The translations under genes were made by a program, and so were the position numbers. This document shows, one piece after another, positions 53,662-63,141 of a DNA stretch of 64,000 bases (position 1 is its first letter; each line of letters starts with the position of its first letter). This DNA comes from an uncultured Roseicyclus sp. (lineage in GTDB: Bacteria > Pseudomonadota > Alphaproteobacteria > Rhodobacterales > Rhodobacteraceae), in NCBI GenBank assembly GCA_947491935.1, contig CANLLF010000001.1, positions 496,001 through 560,000 on the forward strand, read 5' to 3'. A model generated the notes under the pieces. It was not told the origin of the DNA. It saw only the letters and a list, made by a program, of their open reading frames with translations, and ran no database searches.

Positions 53662-55284
53662 TCAGCGCGACAGCGGGACAATCGTCACTTCTTCGGGATC
53701 CGCTTCGATATTGGGCTGGCTCGTCTGGAAGCTTGGCAAAACAGCATTGGGCTGAATGTTGATCGGCTCGGGGTTGACCGCGACGGGGGCCGGGCGCACC
53801 GGTTGCAATTGCGGCTGTGGCTGGGGGATGACCACGTTTTGCGGCGCGAACGTGGCTGCACCTGGGATCACCGGCACCGTCACGGCGGCGGGGACGGGCG
53901 TGGTGGGCTGTCCGCTGCCCAGGGTGATGGCAACGGCCTGCCGGATCAGCGGCAGACGCCCGGCATCGGCCGGGCTGAACACGGCGGGCGCACCGGCCTG
54001 GACTGCGGCAAGGCTGGCCTCGTACCACGCATGGGCCCGGTAATCGTCCTGTTCCACACCGACGCCTTCGCGCAGGTGGTGGCCCAGAAGCTCGCCATAG
54101 GCGGGCTCACCGGAGGCGACCAGCATCAGAGCGGAGCCAAGCGCCATCTCCATGTTGTCGTCACCATATCCCACGCCGAGGCAGACCCGCGCGGTGCCTG
54201 CAAGTTCGGCCTGCGGGATACCGGTGGAATAGGCGAAGCCCTGGGCCGCGGCCACGGTCTGGCCCGGCACGGTCGTGCCGATCAGGGCGGTCTGGCTGGC
54301 CACCGCGTTGGAGAAGCTGACGCATTGCTCGTGGATCTGGGTGTAGCTGAGGCCCGGGATCGCTTCGGTCAGGTCGTGGCCCTGGTTCACGGCGCTGGCC
54401 CGCGCGGTGCAGAACTGCTCGGACAGGGCAAAGGCCGGGTTCGTCAGGTTGCCAAGGGTCATCATCCCGCCATTGGCCTGGCCCTGAAGTGCGACGGCAT
54501 CGCAGCGCGAGGACAGGATCGGCGACGTCCCGGAATTGGCGAAGAGGTTGGGCACAGCACCACCGGGGGCCGCGGCCGTTGTGACCGGTGCACCGGCTCC
54601 GGGCGCGGGCACAACGGTGGTGGTGCCCGGGTTCACGACGATGGTGGTGTTGGGGCCAGGTTGGCCGTTATACCCCGCGGTTGCGGCCGGCGTGGTGCCG
54701 TTCAGAACGCCACGATAGGCCGCCAGAAGCGGTGTGCCGCTCAGGCCCGTCTGGCCCTGGCCTCCATTGGTGGCCCAGAGATAGGCCCCGATCAGGTATT
54801 GCGCCTGCGGCTCGGGGAAGCTGTTGCCATCCACCGGATAGCCCAGGGCGGCCTGATAGCGCTGCACGGCGGCGCGGGTGGCGGGGCCGACCTGTCCGTC
54901 GACATAACCGGCATCGAACCCGAAATAGTTCAGCGCGGTCTGGACCTGACGGCCTGCCTCGGTTGCAGGGATCGCCGGGCGCACGACGCGGCGCGGCGGA
55001 TTGTAGGGGGCGGGGCCGGCCTGCGGCGGCGCCGGGCGCGCGCCCGGGGGCGGCGCAGGGCGGTTGCCGTAGTTCGGATCGTATTGCGGATGGCGCGGAT
55101 CGTTGGGCTGAATGATTGTCGTGCGGGGCTGTTGCGATTGGGCAATGCCATAGCCGATCAATCCGCCCAGCAGCGCGCCGCCGATCACATCGCCTGCATC
55201 CTGGGCCTGGGCGGGGGCAATGGAAATTGGGCTGAAAGCAACGGCAGCGACCAAAGATGTTGTGGTCAAATATTTGATAAACAT
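53662..55284 (-). CDS. Secreted protein with a peptidoglycan-binding domain
   Basis: From the ATG at 55284 the protein has 540 residues and a signal peptide ending near 'APAQA'. A Gly-rich segment ('DVIGGALLGGLIGYGIAQSQ') and a Pro-rich linker precede a PG_binding_1 domain at about residues 110-165 ('ALNYFGFDAGYVDGQVGPAT'). The remaining 370 residues contain four or so cysteines and low-complexity Pro/Val/Thr segments. It is probably periplasmic and attached to the cell wall. The catalytic role, if any, is unknown. Confidence 0.8.
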   Translation of the reverse strand: MFIKYLTTTSLVAAVAFSPISIAPAQAQDAGDVIGGALLGGLIGYGIAQSQQPRTTIIQPNDPRHPQYDPNYGNRPAPPPGARPAPPQAGPAPYNPPRRVVRPAIPATEAGRQVQTALNYFGFDAGYVDGQVGPATRAAVQRYQAALGYPVDGNSFPEPQAQYLIGAYLWATNGGQGQTGLSGTPLLAAYRGVLNGTTPAATAGYNGQPGPNTTIVVNPGTTTVVPAPGAGAPVTTAAAPGGAVPNLFANSGTSPILSSRCDAVALQGQANGGMMTLGNLTNPAFALSEQFCTARASAVNQGHDLTEAIPGLSYTQIHEQCVSFSNAVASQTALIGTTVPGQTVAAAQGFAYSTGIPQAELAGTARVCLGVGYGDDNMEMALGSALMLVASGEPAYGELLGHHLREGVGVEQDDYRAHAWYEASLAAVQAGAPAVFSPADAGRLPLIRQAVAITLGSGQPTTPVPAAVTVPVIPGAATFAPQNVVIPQPQPQLQPVRPAPVAVNPEPINIQPNAVLPSFQTSQPNIEADPEEVTIVPLSR

Positions 55285-55380
55285 GAAAAATATCTCCGCA
55301 GTCAAGAAGGGGCAACTCTCTCTCCGACTCACCCTAGCAGAAGTTGAGATTATCCCGCAGACAGGATTCCCCTACCCTGT

Positions 55381-55875
55381 TCACAATATGGGCTTTTGTG
55401 TCCGCCGGAACGCCCATGCTCCGATTGCCAGCGCCCCAATCACGCCGATCACCCAATAAGCGGTCGTTTCGGCCTCCCCGAAGATCATCGCGTTCAGCCG
55501 CCGACCCGGCAACAGCGCGAGCAGCCCCGCAATCGCAAGACCCTGCCAATAGAGGCTGCGCATCTCATAGGCGTGCGTGGTGCGATCACCGCGCCGGATC
55601 GCCGAAACGCCCCGCCAGAGTGTCCAGATCACCCAAAACGACAGCAGGTGGATCGGTCCGAACGGTCCGATCAGGGGCAGGACAACGGCCGGGATCATCA
55701 GGCCGGTCGCGGCCAGAATGGCCATGCTCGTCACCCAGATACGTCCGATAATCCGGTGCGCCCGGTCCCGGCGGCGGCGATAGATCGCAACGGGGCCCAG
55801 CCCCGCCGCGATCAACGCGGCGAGGATATGGATCTGGATATCGACTGGCGCATCCGTCAACGGAGACAGGGTCAT
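55381..55875 (-). CDS. DUF2306 family membrane protein
   Basis: This 164-residue membrane protein has about four transmembrane segments; 'HILAALIAAGLGPVAIYRRR' and 'AHRIIGRIWVTSMAI' are typical of DUF2306. The His residues in the first segments could bind heme or metal, as in related membrane families, but this is not shown. An AAAGGAGG site precedes the start. It is divergent from the LytTR regulator gene, a pairing that suggests a functional link. Confidence 0.8.
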   Translation of the reverse strand: MTLSPLTDAPVDIQIHILAALIAAGLGPVAIYRRRRDRAHRIIGRIWVTSMAILAATGLMIPAVVLPLIGPFGPIHLLSFWVIWTLWRGVSAIRRGDRTTHAYEMRSLYWQGLAIAGLLALLPGRRLNAMIFGEAETTAYWVIGVIGALAIGAWAFRRTQKPIL

Positions 55876-55976
55876 GGAACCTCCTTTGAAATTGGCTTGT
55901 GGCGCGGGCTGCGATAGGAATGCGGTGCCCGGCCGGAGCGCTCCAGCCCGGTTTCGCCAAGAACAAGGACAGCTTC

Positions 55977-56753
55977 GTGAGTGACGGCCCCGCGCAATCC
56001 GCGCTTCGTGAGTGGCGGACCCGACTGACCGACCCCGTGACGCTGGTGATCGTGGCGGCAGTGGCGGCGCTCCTCACCATTCTGGGCCCGTTCGGAACGG
56101 GGGAGCGTCTGGGCCTCGCGCCGCGCTTTGTCTATTGGATCGTGATGGTTGCAGGCACGTTTTCTGTGGGCCTGATCGTGGATGAATGGCTCGGCCGGGT
56201 TTTACCCACCCGCTGGCCCCTGCCCCTGCGCATCGCGGCCAGCGGCGGTGCCACCGGCGCGGCGATCATCCCGGTGGTGACCACGCTAAACTATCTGGCC
56301 TTCCGCTATGTCCCGTCGCTCGGCGAATGGCCCGCGCTCCTGGGGCAAGTTGTGGCCATCGCCGTGATCGTGACGGCGATCTTCCAGGTTCTCGGCGCCC
56401 GCGGTGCGGCGGCGGGGATCGCACCTGCCCCGCCCCGCCTGTTACAGCGCCTGTCCCTCGACAAGCGCGGCGCCCTGATCAGCCTGTCGGCGGAGGATCA
56501 CTATACCCGCGTGCGCACCGCCAAGGGCGAAGAAATGGTTCTGATCCGCCTGTCCGACGCGATGGCAGAGGCCGAACCGGTGGCCGGTCTGCGCGTGCAC
56601 CGCTCCCATTGGGTGGCGCTGGACGGGGTGACAGGCGCGGCGCGCAGGGGTGACGGTGCGGTGCTGAGCATGCGCGACGGGGGTGACATTCCGGTGAGCC
56701 GATCACATATCCAGGCGGTGAAAGATGCGGGCCTTCTGCCCCGGCAAGGATGA
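55977..56753 (+). CDS. Membrane-anchored LytTR-type transcriptional regulator
   Basis: I prefer a GTG start at 55977, after AAGGAC, giving 258 residues. About four membrane segments fill residues 20-140. A LytTR DNA-binding domain follows at about 160-255 ('[20 protein letters not shown]', '[13 protein letters not shown]'). There is no receiver domain, so signal sensing is probably by the membrane part. It is divergent from a DUF2306 gene and is probably its regulator. Confidence 0.8.
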   Translation: MSDGPAQSALREWRTRLTDPVTLVIVAAVAALLTILGPFGTGERLGLAPRFVYWIVMVAGTFSVGLIVDEWLGRVLPTRWPLPLRIAASGGATGAAIIPVVTTLNYLAFRYVPSLGEWPALLGQVVAIAVIVTAIFQVLGARGAAAGIAPAPPRLLQRLSLDKRGALISLSAEDHYTRVRTAKGEEMVLIRLSDAMAEAEPVAGLRVHRSHWVALDGVTGAARRGDGAVLSMRDGGDIPVSRSHIQAVKDAGLLPRQG

Positions 56754-56757
56754 TCCG

Positions 56758-57408
56758 ATGGTTGAATGGCTGACATCCCAGACGCCGGTTCCCTATGACA
56801 TTGCCGTGGCGGAGATGGAGGCCCGCGCCGGGGCCATCGCGCGCGGCGAGGCGGGTGAGGCGATCTGGCTTCTGGAGCATCCGCCGCTCTATACTGCTGG
56901 GACGTCGGCCAGGCGCGAAGACCTGAAGGATCCCGATCGCTTTCCGGTCCATGACACACGGCGCGGCGGTCAATACACCTATCACGGCCCCGGCCAGCGC
57001 GTGGCGTATGTGATGCTCGATCTCAACACCCGCGGCCGCGACGTGCGGGCCTATGTTCAGAAACTGGAGGCCTGGGTGATTGCGGCGCTGGCAGAATTCA
57101 ACGTGAAGGGTGAGATCCGCGAGGGCCGCGTCGGCGTCTGGGTGGCCCGGCCGGAAAAGGCCCCCCTGCCCGATGGCAGCCCGCGTGAAGACAAGATTGC
57201 CGCCATCGGGGTACGCCTCCGCAAATGGGTGAGCTTTCACGGGATCTCTGTGAATGTGGAACCGGACCTGAGCCATTTCGACGGCATCGTGCCCTGCGGC
57301 ATCGAAGGCCACGGCGTGACCAGCCTTGTCGATCTGGGGCTGCCGGTGACATTGCCGGATATGGATGTGGCCCTGAAACGCAGGTTTGATGATGTCTTTG
57401 CGCGGTAG
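56758..57408 (+). CDS. lipB: Lipoyl(octanoyl) transferase
   Basis: From the ATG at 56758 the protein has 216 residues. It moves octanoyl from acyl carrier protein to lipoate-dependent enzymes in the cytoplasm. The catalytic Cys180 lies in '[14 protein letters not shown]' and Lys146 in 'DKIAAIGVR'; '[13 protein letters not shown]' is the conserved substrate-binding stretch. It follows the LytTR gene after four bases, so the two may be co-transcribed. An external lipB is consistent with ongoing lipoylation of 2-oxoacid dehydrogenases, including any E2 used by the E1 fusion. Confidence 0.95.
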   Translation: MVEWLTSQTPVPYDIAVAEMEARAGAIARGEAGEAIWLLEHPPLYTAGTSARREDLKDPDRFPVHDTRRGGQYTYHGPGQRVAYVMLDLNTRGRDVRAYVQKLEAWVIAALAEFNVKGEIREGRVGVWVARPEKAPLPDGSPREDKIAAIGVRLRKWVSFHGISVNVEPDLSHFDGIVPCGIEGHGVTSLVDLGLPVTLPDMDVALKRRFDDVFAR

Positions 57409-57413
57409 CCCCC

Positions 57414-58043
57414 ATGGCTGACCCGGACGAGACCGTCCCACCGGACACAACATCGCCGCCGCCCAAACAGGCCCGCGCGCTGACGCAGATCGTTGACGAG
57501 ATGGCCGCCACGGCAGAGGCCGGACAATCGGATGTAGATACTCTCGTCCGCGTGGCGGGCGGGCGCGGTGTGCTTCCGATCATGACCTTCACCGCCTTGC
57601 TGATCGTGTCGCCGCTCTCCGGCATCCCGTTCGTGTCGTCAATCTGCGGCACGATCATCGCGCTGTGCGCCCTGCAGGCGGCCATCGGACGGCGGCGGCT
57701 CTGGCTGCCGGGCTTTCTGAAACGCCGCCAGATCAACCCCCGCCGCCTCGTTGCGGCCATGGCGCGAATCCGGCGTGTGGCCCGCTGGCTGGAACGGCGC
57801 GCCACCCGCCGCCTCGGCTGGCTCAGCCTGCCCCCGGCCTCGCAGGTTTTCCTTGTGTTCGCCGCAAGTTACGGCGCGGTGATGCCGTTTCTCGAATTGG
57901 TGCCGATGTCCTCATCGCTTCTGGCACTGGCGGTTGTCCTGACCGGCCTTGGCCTGATGCTGCGCGACGGTGTCCTGCTCCTTATCTCGCTCCTTCCCCC
58001 GATCCTCGCTGCATTCATCGTCTGGTCGATCTGGTTCAGCTAG
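57414..58043 (+). CDS. ExoD family membrane protein
   Basis: The 209-residue protein has a soluble acidic N terminus, then about four hydrophobic segments in the last 150 residues ('GVLPIMTFTALLIVSPLSGI', 'PFLELVPMSSSLLALAVVL'), the pattern of ExoD (exopolysaccharide synthesis) proteins. The biochemical function of ExoD is not established; mutants of rhizobia are affected in exopolysaccharide. It starts five bases after lipB. Confidence 0.85.
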   Translation: MADPDETVPPDTTSPPPKQARALTQIVDEMAATAEAGQSDVDTLVRVAGGRGVLPIMTFTALLIVSPLSGIPFVSSICGTIIALCALQAAIGRRRLWLPGFLKRRQINPRRLVAAMARIRRVARWLERRATRRLGWLSLPPASQVFLVFAASYGAVMPFLELVPMSSSLLALAVVLTGLGLMLRDGVLLLISLLPPILAAFIVWSIWFS

Positions 58044-58333
58044 AGGGCCTCGCCACCCCCCCGCTCAGATCGCTCCACGCCCCGACAATCGTGCACGATA
58101 TTGCAATTCGCTCTGGCGCTACGCCATGCCCGGCCCGGACTGCGCCAAAATAACCCACCCCAACACCACGCGCGCGCGAGTTGTCGCGTTGATCCCCACC
58201 GACCGTCGCACTACACCGTCAGGAAGAATTCAGACCAGCCAGGTTGCCCGTGCCGGTAACCTGTCGCGCTGGAGGCGTGATATCGATCTTCCGCGCCACC
58301 GCCGCGCGAGCAAGACGCGAACAGGAGACGACC
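58044..58333. other. Region upstream of ctaD
   Basis: About 290 bases without a gene, which must carry the ctaD promoter and leader. A GAGACG-type site precedes the start. No hairpin or operator is clear. Confidence 0.4.
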
Positions 58334-60235
58334 ATGGCAGACGCCACCCTTACGGGACACGATCACCAAGATGATCGCGGGTTCTTCACCCGCTGGTTCA
58401 TGTCCACGAACCACAAAGATATCGGCATCCTCTATCTGTTCACCGCAGGCCTTGTGGGCCTCGTGTCGGTGGCCTTCACCGTCTACATGCGGATGGAGCT
58501 GATGGAGCCCGGCGTCCAGTACATGTACGAGGCGTTTGCCGCGGGTCCGGATGGCATTCAGGGCATTTTCGCGCGTCTGGGCGAGGCTTTGGCCGCCGCG
58601 GGCGGGGGCACAAACGCCTTCGCCGATCAGTTATCCGGGCTTGAGGGGCAGATCCTTGCCGCCGTCGACGGCACCGGTGAGGCCGCGATGGTGTCGATCG
58701 AGGGTGGTCTGCGGGCCGATATGGTCGACCAGTTCGAGGCGATGATCGCATCGGCCAATCCTGCGGAAGCCCAGGCTTTGTTGGGCACGATGGACCAGCT
58801 GGACGGCAACCCCGATGGTCACACCTGGAACGTCTACATCACCGGCCACGGCGTTCTGATGATGTTCTTCGTGGTCATCCCGGCGCTGTTCGGGGGCTTC
58901 GGCAACTACTTTATGCCGCTGATGATCGGCGCGCCCGACATGGCGTTTCCGCGCCTGAACAACCTCAGCTACTGGATGTATGTGGCGGGCACCACGCTCG
59001 CTTTCTGCTCGGTCTTCATCGATGGCGGGGCCGGTCCGGGCTGGACCTTCTATCCGCCGATTTCGGCCCAGGGGGTCGAAACCTCCCGCGCGGTGGATTT
59101 CGCGATCTTCGCCGTGCACGTTTCGGGCGCGTCCTCGATCCTCGGCTCGATCAACTTCATCACGACGTTCCTGAACATGCGCGCGCCGGGCATGACGCTG
59201 CACAAGGTGCCGCTCTTCGCCTGGTCGATCTTCGTGACCGCATGGCTGCTTCTGCTGTCGCTGCCGGTTCTGGCGGGCGCCATCACCATGCTGCTGACCG
59301 ACCGGAATTTCGGCACGACCTTCTTCGATCCCGCCGGTGGCGGCGACCCGATCCTGTTCCAGCACATCTTCTGGTTCTTCGGTCACCCCGAGGTTTACAT
59401 CGTGATCCTGCCGGCCTTCGGCGTGATCTCCCACGTGGTGTCGACCTTCTCCAAGAAGCCGATCTTCGGCTACCTGCCGATGGTCTACGCGCTGGTGGCC
59501 ATCGGAGGCCTCGGCTTCGTCGTCTGGGCGCACCACATGTACACGGTCGGCATGACGCTGACGCAGCAGGCCTACTTCATGGTGGCAACCATGGTGATCG
59601 CGGTGCCCACGGGCATCAAGATCTTCTCGTGGATCGCAACGATGTGGATGGGCTCGATCAGCTTCAAGACACCGATGATGTTCGCCCTTGGCTTCATCTT
59701 CCTCTTCACGCTCGGTGGCACGACGGGCATCATCCTGTCCCAGGCCGGTGTGGACCGCGCCTATCACGACACCTACTACGTCGTAGCGCATTTCCACTAT
59801 GTGATGAGCCTGGGTGCGGTCTTCGGCATCTTCGCGGCGGTCTACTACTGGCTCGCCAAGATGTCCGGGCGGCAATACCCCGAATGGGCCGGTCAGGTGC
59901 ATTTCTGGGTGTTCTTCATTGGTGCAAACCTGACCTTCTTCCCCCAACACTTCCTGGGCCGTCAGGGCATGCCGCGCCGCTACATCGACTATCCGGAGGC
60001 GTTTGCGCTCTGGAACTACGTTTCGTCGATTGGCGCGTTCATCTCGTTCGCCTCGTTCATCTTCTTCATCGGCATCGTGTTCTACACGCTGGCCGCAGGC
60101 CGCCGCGTGACCGAGCCCGCCTATTGGGGTGAGCATGCCGACACGCTGGAATGGACCCTGCCCAACCCACCGCCGGAGCACACGTTCGAGGAGCTTCCGA
60201 CGCGCGAGATGTGGGACAAGCAAGGCCACCACTAG
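58334..60235 (+). CDS. ctaD: Cytochrome c oxidase subunit I (aa3 type)
   Basis: The ATG at 58334 gives 633 residues. Heme and copper ligands are intact: 'GHGVLMMFF' (heme a), 'WFFGHPEVY' with the CuB-binding His and cross-linked Tyr, 'HHMYT', and 'AHFHYV' (heme a and a3). It is the catalytic core of the terminal oxidase in the inner membrane. Between membrane helices 1 and 2 a polar segment of about 90 residues replaces the shorter loop of Rhodobacter/Paracoccus enzymes, making this protein about 60-70 residues longer than usual. The genes for subunits II and III are not in the window. Confidence 0.95.
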   Translation: MADATLTGHDHQDDRGFFTRWFMSTNHKDIGILYLFTAGLVGLVSVAFTVYMRMELMEPGVQYMYEAFAAGPDGIQGIFARLGEALAAAGGGTNAFADQLSGLEGQILAAVDGTGEAAMVSIEGGLRADMVDQFEAMIASANPAEAQALLGTMDQLDGNPDGHTWNVYITGHGVLMMFFVVIPALFGGFGNYFMPLMIGAPDMAFPRLNNLSYWMYVAGTTLAFCSVFIDGGAGPGWTFYPPISAQGVETSRAVDFAIFAVHVSGASSILGSINFITTFLNMRAPGMTLHKVPLFAWSIFVTAWLLLLSLPVLAGAITMLLTDRNFGTTFFDPAGGGDPILFQHIFWFFGHPEVYIVILPAFGVISHVVSTFSKKPIFGYLPMVYALVAIGGLGFVVWAHHMYTVGMTLTQQAYFMVATMVIAVPTGIKIFSWIATMWMGSISFKTPMMFALGFIFLFTLGGTTGIILSQAGVDRAYHDTYYVVAHFHYVMSLGAVFGIFAAVYYWLAKMSGRQYPEWAGQVHFWVFFIGANLTFFPQHFLGRQGMPRRYIDYPEAFALWNYVSSIGAFISFASFIFFIGIVFYTLAAGRRVTEPAYWGEHADTLEWTLPNPPPEHTFEELPTREMWDKQGHH

Positions 60236-60244
60236 GGGCCGTCC

Positions 60245-60781
60245 ATGCCGATCCTGACCGAAATCACGGAGGCCCCGGCAATGTCCGGGGCCTTTTCATC
60301 TCCGACGCGCGGCACGCCGCGGTTGGCCTTGCGTCTCGTACCCTACAAGAGCCTCACGCCCGAAGGGTTCGTCTGGTTCATCGGTGTCACGGCAACGCTG
60401 ATTTCCCTGCCGCTGCTCTCGATCCTTGGAACCTCCGTGTTCTGGGCGCTGCTGCCATTCCTTATTGCCGCTGTCTGGGGCATCTGGGCGGCGCTGCAAC
60501 GCTCCTGGCGGGACATGGACCTCTATGAAGACGTCATGATCTGGGACGACCTGATCCGTATCGTCCGCCACGACCCCCGCAAGTCACCCCGCGATTGGGA
60601 GGCAAACCCCTATTGGGTCCGCGCCATTCTCCACACCAAGGGCGGCCCGGTGCCCAACTACCTGACCCTCAAAGGCGGCGCGCGGGAGGTGGAATTGGGC
60701 GCGTTCCTGACCCCGCTTGAACGGGTGGAGTTGAAAGAAATCCTCGAACGCAGCCTCGGATCAGCAACGCCCGTCACCTGA
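60245..60781 (+). CDS. DUF2244 family membrane protein
   Basis: The product is 178 residues from 60245 (166 from an alternative ATG at 60281). It has two adjacent membrane segments (about residues 45-85), then a soluble part with '..YEDVMIWDDLIRIVRHDPRK', typical of DUF2244. The function is not known; the family often lies by cytochrome oxidase genes. It begins nine bases after ctaD. An intrinsic terminator hairpin covers the first codons, so expression may depend on read-through. Confidence 0.82.
   Translation: MPILTEITEAPAMSGAFSSPTRGTPRLALRLVPYKSLTPEGFVWFIGVTATLISLPLLSILGTSVFWALLPFLIAAVWGIWAALQRSWRDMDLYEDVMIWDDLIRIVRHDPRKSPRDWEANPYWVRAILHTKGGPVPNYLTLKGGAREVELGAFLTPLERVELKEILERSLGSATPVT
60270..60296 (+). 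terminator. Intrinsic terminator after ctaD, inside the DUF2244 reading frame
   Basis: AGGCCCCGG (60270-60278) pairs perfectly with CCGGGGCCT (60285-60293) around the loop CAATGT, with TTTT immediately after. It is a strong Rho-independent terminator for ctaD. It lies within codons 9-17 of the DUF2244 ORF, and the alternative start ATG at 60281 sits in its loop. Confidence 0.8.
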
Positions 60782-61155
60782 CCCGCCCGGCAAATTCTTC
60801 CTGTTCCGCTAATCCATTCTTAACCCAACCGGCGGATAAAGCCCTCGGTCGACCAGGCAGGTCCCGGGGCAAAGCCCGCATCTGCCACCCAGGATCTTTG
60901 AGCGTTTGCACCCGATCCGCGCCCCCAAAGGCCAAGATCGGGTTGGACATTCCCTCGCGCATTCTGTCCCATCGGGGTCTTTGACACAGGCCCCTTGCAA
61001 ACCGGTCCGCCCCTGGCGGCGCCGCCTCTTTTACAGAGAAACCCACGCCGATTCCTGCAAATCGGCGGGATTTCGAAAAATCGGTGCGTCAGCCGCACAG
61101 CCATGCGATAAGCTGCCTCCCAACCGATGTGGATGTCTACAAGGGGAAGGCCGCG
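60782..61155. other. Intergenic region upstream of the AraC-type gene
   Basis: About 370 bases with no supported gene; the long ORFs here run antisense. It should hold the promoter of the membrane AraC regulator. No clear operator or terminator is visible. Confidence 0.4.
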
Positions 61156-62232
61156 ATGGAGTTTCTCGATCTTGCCATGCGCGGGGCCTCGATCAGCCTC
61201 CTGATGCTGCTCGCGGGCCTGCTTTGGCGTGCGCCCATCGGGTGGGAGGGCCGTATCTCGATCCTCGCAGTCGCCGTCACGAAATCCGCGATGCTCCTGA
61301 GCTACGCCGCCCTGCCCCTCGATCTGCCGCCGCTTGTCACCGCCAACTTGGTTCTGTTCTCCAGTCTCGTGCCCAACGCGATCACCTGGCTGATCGTGAC
61401 GATCTTCCTCGACCCGCCCGGCCGACGCTGGCCGTGGCTCGTCGCCTCCTCCGTGGTGTCGGCGCATTTCTATCTGCATCAAACGGCGCCGGATTGGGTG
61501 ACGCTTGTGCCCTGCGCGGCCAGCGCGACGCTCCTGTACGGCGCGCTGTTCGGCTTGGCGCTCTGGTCCTCCCGCGACGATCTGGTTGAGTGTCGCTGCC
61601 GCGCGCGGCCGGGTTTCGCAGTGGCCATCGCGGGGCTCGGGCTGGTTCTGACCGGCGTGCAGGCGCTTGGCGTGATGGATCCGGGGTCTGTCTCCTTCGC
61701 GCTTCTGCAATCCGCGGGCGTTCTGGCCGTGACCACGGCATTCGCGGTGTGGATCCTTGCGCCAAATATCGATCTCTGGCCCGGTGCCCACGATCACCCG
61801 GCCCCGGCCCCGCGCGCAAGCACCAGCCATCCAGATGCCGCCCTGATTGCGCGCGTACGGGCCGCCATGGCCGAAGGCATCTGGCGGGAAGAGGGGCTGA
61901 CGATCGGCGCGCTCGCCGCCCGGCTCAGCGTGCCGGAGCATCGCCTGCGCCGTGTGATCAATGGCGGGCTGGGACATCGCAACTTCTCAAGCTTCATCAA
62001 CGCCCATCGCATCGCTGCCGCCAAGACACAGCTTAGCGATCCGGAGGCGGAGGGCACGACGGTTCTGGAGATTGCCTATGACGTGGGCTTTGCCTCCCTC
62101 GGGCCGTTCAACCGCGCCTTCCGGGCGGAGACCGGGCAAAGCCCGACGGAGTTCCGGCGCGCGGCCCTGTCGCCCCCGACCCACGGCGCCGATTCCGAAC
62201 ATCCCGCGCCGATCCCGGCAAATCTGCACTGA
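61156..62232 (+). CDS. Membrane-anchored AraC-family transcriptional regulator
   Basis: The ATG at 61156, after AAGGGGAAGG, gives 358 residues. The first 215 or so contain about six to seven membrane segments. The C terminus, from about residue 235, is an AraC helix-turn-helix pair ('LTIGALAARLSVPEHRLRRV', 'DVGFASLGPFNRAFRAETGQ'). This places a DNA-binding domain on a membrane sensor with no receiver domain. It is followed after 76 bases by a gene for a short secreted peptide that may be its target or signal. Confidence 0.85.
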   Translation: MEFLDLAMRGASISLLMLLAGLLWRAPIGWEGRISILAVAVTKSAMLLSYAALPLDLPPLVTANLVLFSSLVPNAITWLIVTIFLDPPGRRWPWLVASSVVSAHFYLHQTAPDWVTLVPCAASATLLYGALFGLALWSSRDDLVECRCRARPGFAVAIAGLGLVLTGVQALGVMDPGSVSFALLQSAGVLAVTTAFAVWILAPNIDLWPGAHDHPAPAPRASTSHPDAALIARVRAAMAEGIWREEGLTIGALAARLSVPEHRLRRVINGGLGHRNFSSFINAHRIAAAKTQLSDPEAEGTTVLEIAYDVGFASLGPFNRAFRAETGQSPTEFRRAALSPPTHGADSEHPAPIPANLH

Positions 62233-62308
62233 TTTCTGAAATCGGACGGATCGCGCGGCGCGAGCATCCCATCCTGATGGCATCACGCAACCCATCAGGA
62301 GATCTTCC

Positions 62309-62464
62309 ATGCGCCCTCTCATCCTTGCCGCCCTTGCAGCCACCGCGCTCAGCGCGCCACTTGCGGCTCAGAGCATCGCGTTTCCGTCACTCACATTCCC
62401 TGAGCCGGGCACGTTTTGCGGCCCGCTGCAACTCTGCACACCGGAGGTGACCCGCAGCAATTAA
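62309..62464 (+). CDS. 51-residue secreted peptide
   Basis: This ORF is too short for the track. It starts 'MRPLILAALAATALSAPLAA', a clean signal peptide, and the mature part is only about 30 residues with two cysteines six apart ('TFCGPLQLC') and three prolines. An AGGAGA site lies at the right distance upstream. It sits directly downstream of the membrane AraC regulator in the same orientation. No family recognised; it could be a regulatory or cell-envelope peptide. Confidence 0.6.
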   Translation: MRPLILAALAATALSAPLAAQSIAFPSLTFPEPGTFCGPLQLCTPEVTRSN

Positions 62465-62542
62465 GGCTGTGTCATGGTGCCGGACCTGGTCCGGCGGGCA
62501 GGACGTTGGCCGCCCACCATGCCCGACTTTGGCAAGATCGGC

Positions 62543-63001
62543 TCAGCTGAGCCGGTCTTTCACCATCGGCCCGACGAGGCCGAAATCCATCTGGCCGGCA
62601 TATCTGCCCTTCAGCGCGCCCATCACGCGACCCATGTCGCGGATGCTTTCGGCACCGGCCTCGGAAATCGCCGCCTCAACCGCGGCGGCGGTTTCCTTTT
62701 CAGACAATTGGCGCGGCAGGAATTCCTCGATCACCGCGATCTCTGCCTTTTCCTGCTCGGCCAGTTCCAGCCGCCCGCCCTCTTCATAGGCCCGCGCGCT
62801 TTCCTGGCGTTGCTTCACCATCTTGGCCAGGATCGCCAGCACCTCGGCCTCGCCCACACCATCGGCATTGCCCTTGGCGCGCGCCGCGATGTCCTGATCC
62901 TTCACCGCCGCATTGATCAGGCGCAACGTCGACAGGCGCACGCTGTCCTTCTCGCGCATCGCGCTTTTGATCCCGTCGGTGATTTTTGTCCGCAAACCCA
63001 T
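62543..63001 (-). CDS. GatB/YqeY domain-containing protein
   Basis: From the ATG at 63001 the protein has 152 residues and matches the YqeY family, related to the tail domain of the GatB tRNA amidotransferase subunit. It has 'ITDGIKSAMREKDSVRLSTL', 'EEFLPRQLSEKE' and 'MGRVMGALKGRYAGQMDF'. It may bind tRNA, but the function of free-standing YqeY is not established. It is divergent from carA, the usual arrangement in alphaproteobacteria. Confidence 0.92.
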   Translation of the reverse strand: MGLRTKITDGIKSAMREKDSVRLSTLRLINAAVKDQDIAARAKGNADGVGEAEVLAILAKMVKQRQESARAYEEGGRLELAEQEKAEIAVIEEFLPRQLSEKETAAAVEAAISEAGAESIRDMGRVMGALKGRYAGQMDFGLVGPMVKDRLS

Positions 63002-63141
63002 GGTCACACCCGCTGCGTTGATCCGTTGAGCCCCGGCAGATAAGGGAAAGAACGCCCGGCAACAAGGCGCAGCTTGACCTGCGCGCACCCCGGCCATACA
63101 CCGCTGGAAGTTTGCCCGGACCCTGCCAACGGAGCTGCCCC

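Noticed and set aside
53803-55347. 514-residue ORF on the plus strand
   Set aside because: Antisense to the peptidoglycan-binding-domain gene, which has a signal peptide, a domain and its own terminator.
58631-60232. 533-residue ORF on the minus strand
   Set aside because: Antisense to ctaD, His/Arg/Glu-rich and without family features. A shadow ORF.
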